DNA of 64,000 nucleotides from Oceanobacillus manasiensis (lineage in GTDB: Bacteria; Bacillota; Bacilli; Bacillales; Amphibacillaceae): the NCBI RefSeq assembly GCF_000724085.1, contig NZ_CCDL010000002.1, forward strand, positions 682,001-746,000. Direction: 5' to 3'. Position 1 is the stretch's first letter. Each line of letters starts with the position of its first letter. The position numbers and the translations under genes are program-made. Under the pieces are notes generated by a model. That model was not told the origin of the DNA. It worked only from the letters and a program-made list of their open reading frames with translations, and did not search any database. This document shows, piece after piece, positions 62,438 to 64,000 of the stretch.

Positions 62438-63655
62438 ATGCAAGCTTGTGGCTTAATTGTAGAATATAATCCTTTTCATAATGGACATGCTTACCATATT
62501 AATGAGGCTCGTAAAGTATCTAATGCTGACTGTATGATTGCTGTAATGAGTGGCAACTTCCTACAGAGGGGAGAACCTGCCATAATGGACAAATTTGCTC
62601 GTACTAAAGCAGCACTTTCATCAGGAATAGATATCGTATTAGAACTCCCCTTTGCTTATGCTGTGCAAAGTAGTGACCTCTTTGCAAAGGGATCGATTCA
62701 TACATTGCATGAGATCGGTGTTACAAGTATTTGTTTTGGAAGTGAATCAGGAAATACGACCGATTTTACAAACAGTTATGAGTTTTTAAAGGGAAGAGAG
62801 GAACCATACCGTAAAACGCTAAAAGTAGAATTGGCTAAAGGACTTTCTTTTCCTGAAGCTAGCAGGCAAGCTTATCACCAGATCGGTCTTTCACATGAAC
62901 GTATTGACTTAACTAAGCCAAATAATATTCTTGGCTACAGTTATGTAAAAACAATTCTGGAAAATGATTATAATATAGAACCATTCACCATTAAGCGATC
63001 AAACAGCGGTTATCATGACGAGACTATAGCTGGTTCTATTGCAAGTGCAACTAGTATCAGAAAAGCTATCCATTCCCATGGAGGCCTTACGGATGAAGCA
63101 ATTCAAGCAATTCCCACTAGTACGTATAATCAATTACACGACTACAAAAGTAAGGCTGGACTTTGGCACACATGGGAACAATACTTTGAGCTTCTTCACT
63201 ATCGTGTTATGACCATGAGCCTAAATGAACTTGCCAACATTCATGGCATCGAAGAAGGACTAGAACATCGAATAAAAAAAACCGCAATTCAGGCACGCTC
63301 ATTTCATGAATGGGTAGAAGCAATTAAAACTAAGCGCTATACCTGGACGAGACTTCAACGTGTATTTGTCTTTATTTTGGCAAATGTAAAGAAAGATGAT
63401 ATTGCTATTTTAACTAGTAACAGTAATGTACCTCATGTTCGTTTACTAGGTTTGAATGAAAAGGGCCAAACTTACCTTAATGAAGTAAAGAAACAGCTAA
63501 ATGTCCCGCTCGTTTCTAAACTATCAAAAAAGGACAACCCATTACTTCAATTAGAAGAACGAGCAAGTGATGCATATTATAGTGTCCTTTCTCCAACTCG
63601 TAGACAAAAATTGAAAAAGCAGGAGTTAATGTCACCAATCCTTATTCGCAAATAA
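62438..63655 (+). CDS. tmcAL: tRNA(Met) cytidine acetate ligase TmcAL (YlbM)
   Basis: Acetate-dependent formation of N4-acetylcytidine at C34 of elongator tRNA-Met. 405 residues. Nucleotidyltransferase-type ATP site GLIVEYNPFHNGHAYHI (HxGH) at the start, MSGNFLQRGEP and LELPFAYAVQSSD. The frame opens 20 codons upstream, but AGGGGTTG before the ATG at 62438 and the MQACGLIVEYNP start fit the family. Divergent from ylbN. Confidence 0.93.
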   Translation: MQACGLIVEYNPFHNGHAYHINEARKVSNADCMIAVMSGNFLQRGEPAIMDKFARTKAALSSGIDIVLELPFAYAVQSSDLFAKGSIHTLHEIGVTSICFGSESGNTTDFTNSYEFLKGREEPYRKTLKVELAKGLSFPEASRQAYHQIGLSHERIDLTKPNNILGYSYVKTILENDYNIEPFTIKRSNSGYHDETIAGSIASATSIRKAIHSHGGLTDEAIQAIPTSTYNQLHDYKSKAGLWHTWEQYFELLHYRVMTMSLNELANIHGIEEGLEHRIKKTAIQARSFHEWVEAIKTKRYTWTRLQRVFVFILANVKKDDIAILTSNSNVPHVRLLGLNEKGQTYLNEVKKQLNVPLVSKLSKKDNPLLQLEERASDAYYSVLSPTRRQKLKKQELMSPILIRK

Positions 63656-63754
63656 AGACGCAAAGAAGGTATCTCCCCTTCTCTACTTGCAAACAATAAA
63701 AAGTATACAAGTTAAAACTTTTGCTCATAGCGTCTTCAAACTTATGTACGATAT

Positions 63755-63813
63755 AAAAAATGGCCAGACAACAATACGAATTTTTTCCTAAGAATCCGTA
63801 TTGTTGTCTGGCC
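63755..63813 (-). terminator. Long hairpin terminator after sepM
   Basis: Perfect 17-base arms (63762-63778 with 63797-63813), further partly paired inside the loop, followed on the minus strand by ATTTTTTATAT. On the plus strand the T-run after it is poor, so it mainly ends the sepM transcript. Confidence 0.85.
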
Positions 63814-63846
63814 TTACCTTAATATCTTATCATTCCATTATAATAT

Positions 63847-64000
63847 CTACTTTAAATCAAGCTGCTCGAGATACTCAATTGCGTCTTGAAATGTTTCAAT
63901 AGGTACAACTTTCATTTCAGTTCCAATTTCCTCTGCAGTTTTGGCTGCTACTTGATAATTGGAGTTCTCTTTACCATTTTCGTTAGGTGCAAAGAAAATG
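63847..64000 (-). CDS. sepM: Lon-like PDZ protease SepM (YlbL), C-terminal end
   Basis: Only the last about 50 residues are in the window. The tail FAPNENGKENSNYQVAAKTAEEIGTEMKV..PIETFQDAIEYLEQLD fits the end of the Lon-type S16 serine protease domain of YlbL/SepM, including the conserved FFAP strand. Position beside tmcAL matches B. subtilis ylbL-ylbM. Catalytic residues and PDZ domain are outside, so the call rests on tail and context. Confidence 0.8.
   Translation of the reverse strand, partial: IFFAPNENGKENSNYQVAAKTAEEIGTEMKVVPIETFQDAIEYLEQLDLK

Overview
The window is a 64 kb piece of a low-GC, Gram-positive, endospore-forming chromosome of the Bacillaceae. The evidence is the B. subtilis-like gene order from ylbL to rsgA, the sporulation genes sigE, sigG, spoIIGA, spoVD, spoVE and rsfA, strong AGGAGG ribosome binding sites, and a diaminopimelate-type MurE. 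A halotolerant genus near Oceanobacillus or Virgibacillus would fit, but this is a guess from general gene content. Nearly everything is on the minus strand, so operons read from high to low coordinates. No insertion sequence, prophage, CRISPR array, tRNA or rRNA is visible.

Reading in transcription order from the right: sepM (partial), tmcAL (plus strand), ylbN-rpmF, rsfA, a GNAT gene (plus strand), a DUF3397 membrane protein and bshC. Next is the division and cell wall cluster mraZ-rsmH-ftsL-pbpB-spoVD-murE-murF-mraY-murD-spoVE-divIB-ftsA-ftsZ. The sporulation trio spoIIGA-sigE-sigG follows, then the ylmC-pgeF-ylmE-sepF-ylmG-ylmH-divIVA division/PLP group, and ileS with a T-box leader. lspA-rluD and the complete pyrimidine operon pyrR-B-C-AA-AB-K-D-F-E come next, with two PyrR attenuators. 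A small accessory patch (SAM methyltransferase, LysR regulator, Ohr-type peroxidase) separates pyrE from rqcH. The left end holds the calcium ATPase gene, yicC-remA-gmk-rpoZ, coaBC-priA-fmt-rsmB, and prpC-prkC-rsgA.

The genes form a growth, wall and division core. Lipid II synthesis (MurE, MurF, MurD, MraY), septal enzymes (PBP2B, SpoVD, SpoVE), the Z-ring (FtsZ, FtsA, SepF) and pole/septum placement (DivIVA) sit beside the switch to sporulation. PrkC and PrpC are a membrane kinase/phosphatase pair that senses cell-wall fragments. Regulatory DNA is rich: T-box, PyrR attenuators, MraZ-type repeats, a sigma-H-like site before ftsA, a sigma-F-like site before sigG, and a Spo0A-like box in the divIVA promoter.

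Compared with B. subtilis (from memory, not a search), several genes are absent from their usual places: rlmN, def, pyrP, murG, murB, ylxW/ylxX/sbp and ylbQ. murF is present inside the wall cluster, where B. subtilis lacks it. The most distinctive unexplained signals are a perfect 10-bp inverted repeat in the mraZ promoter, a terminator-like hairpin that contains the spoVE ribosome binding site, and a leader hairpin before murE.
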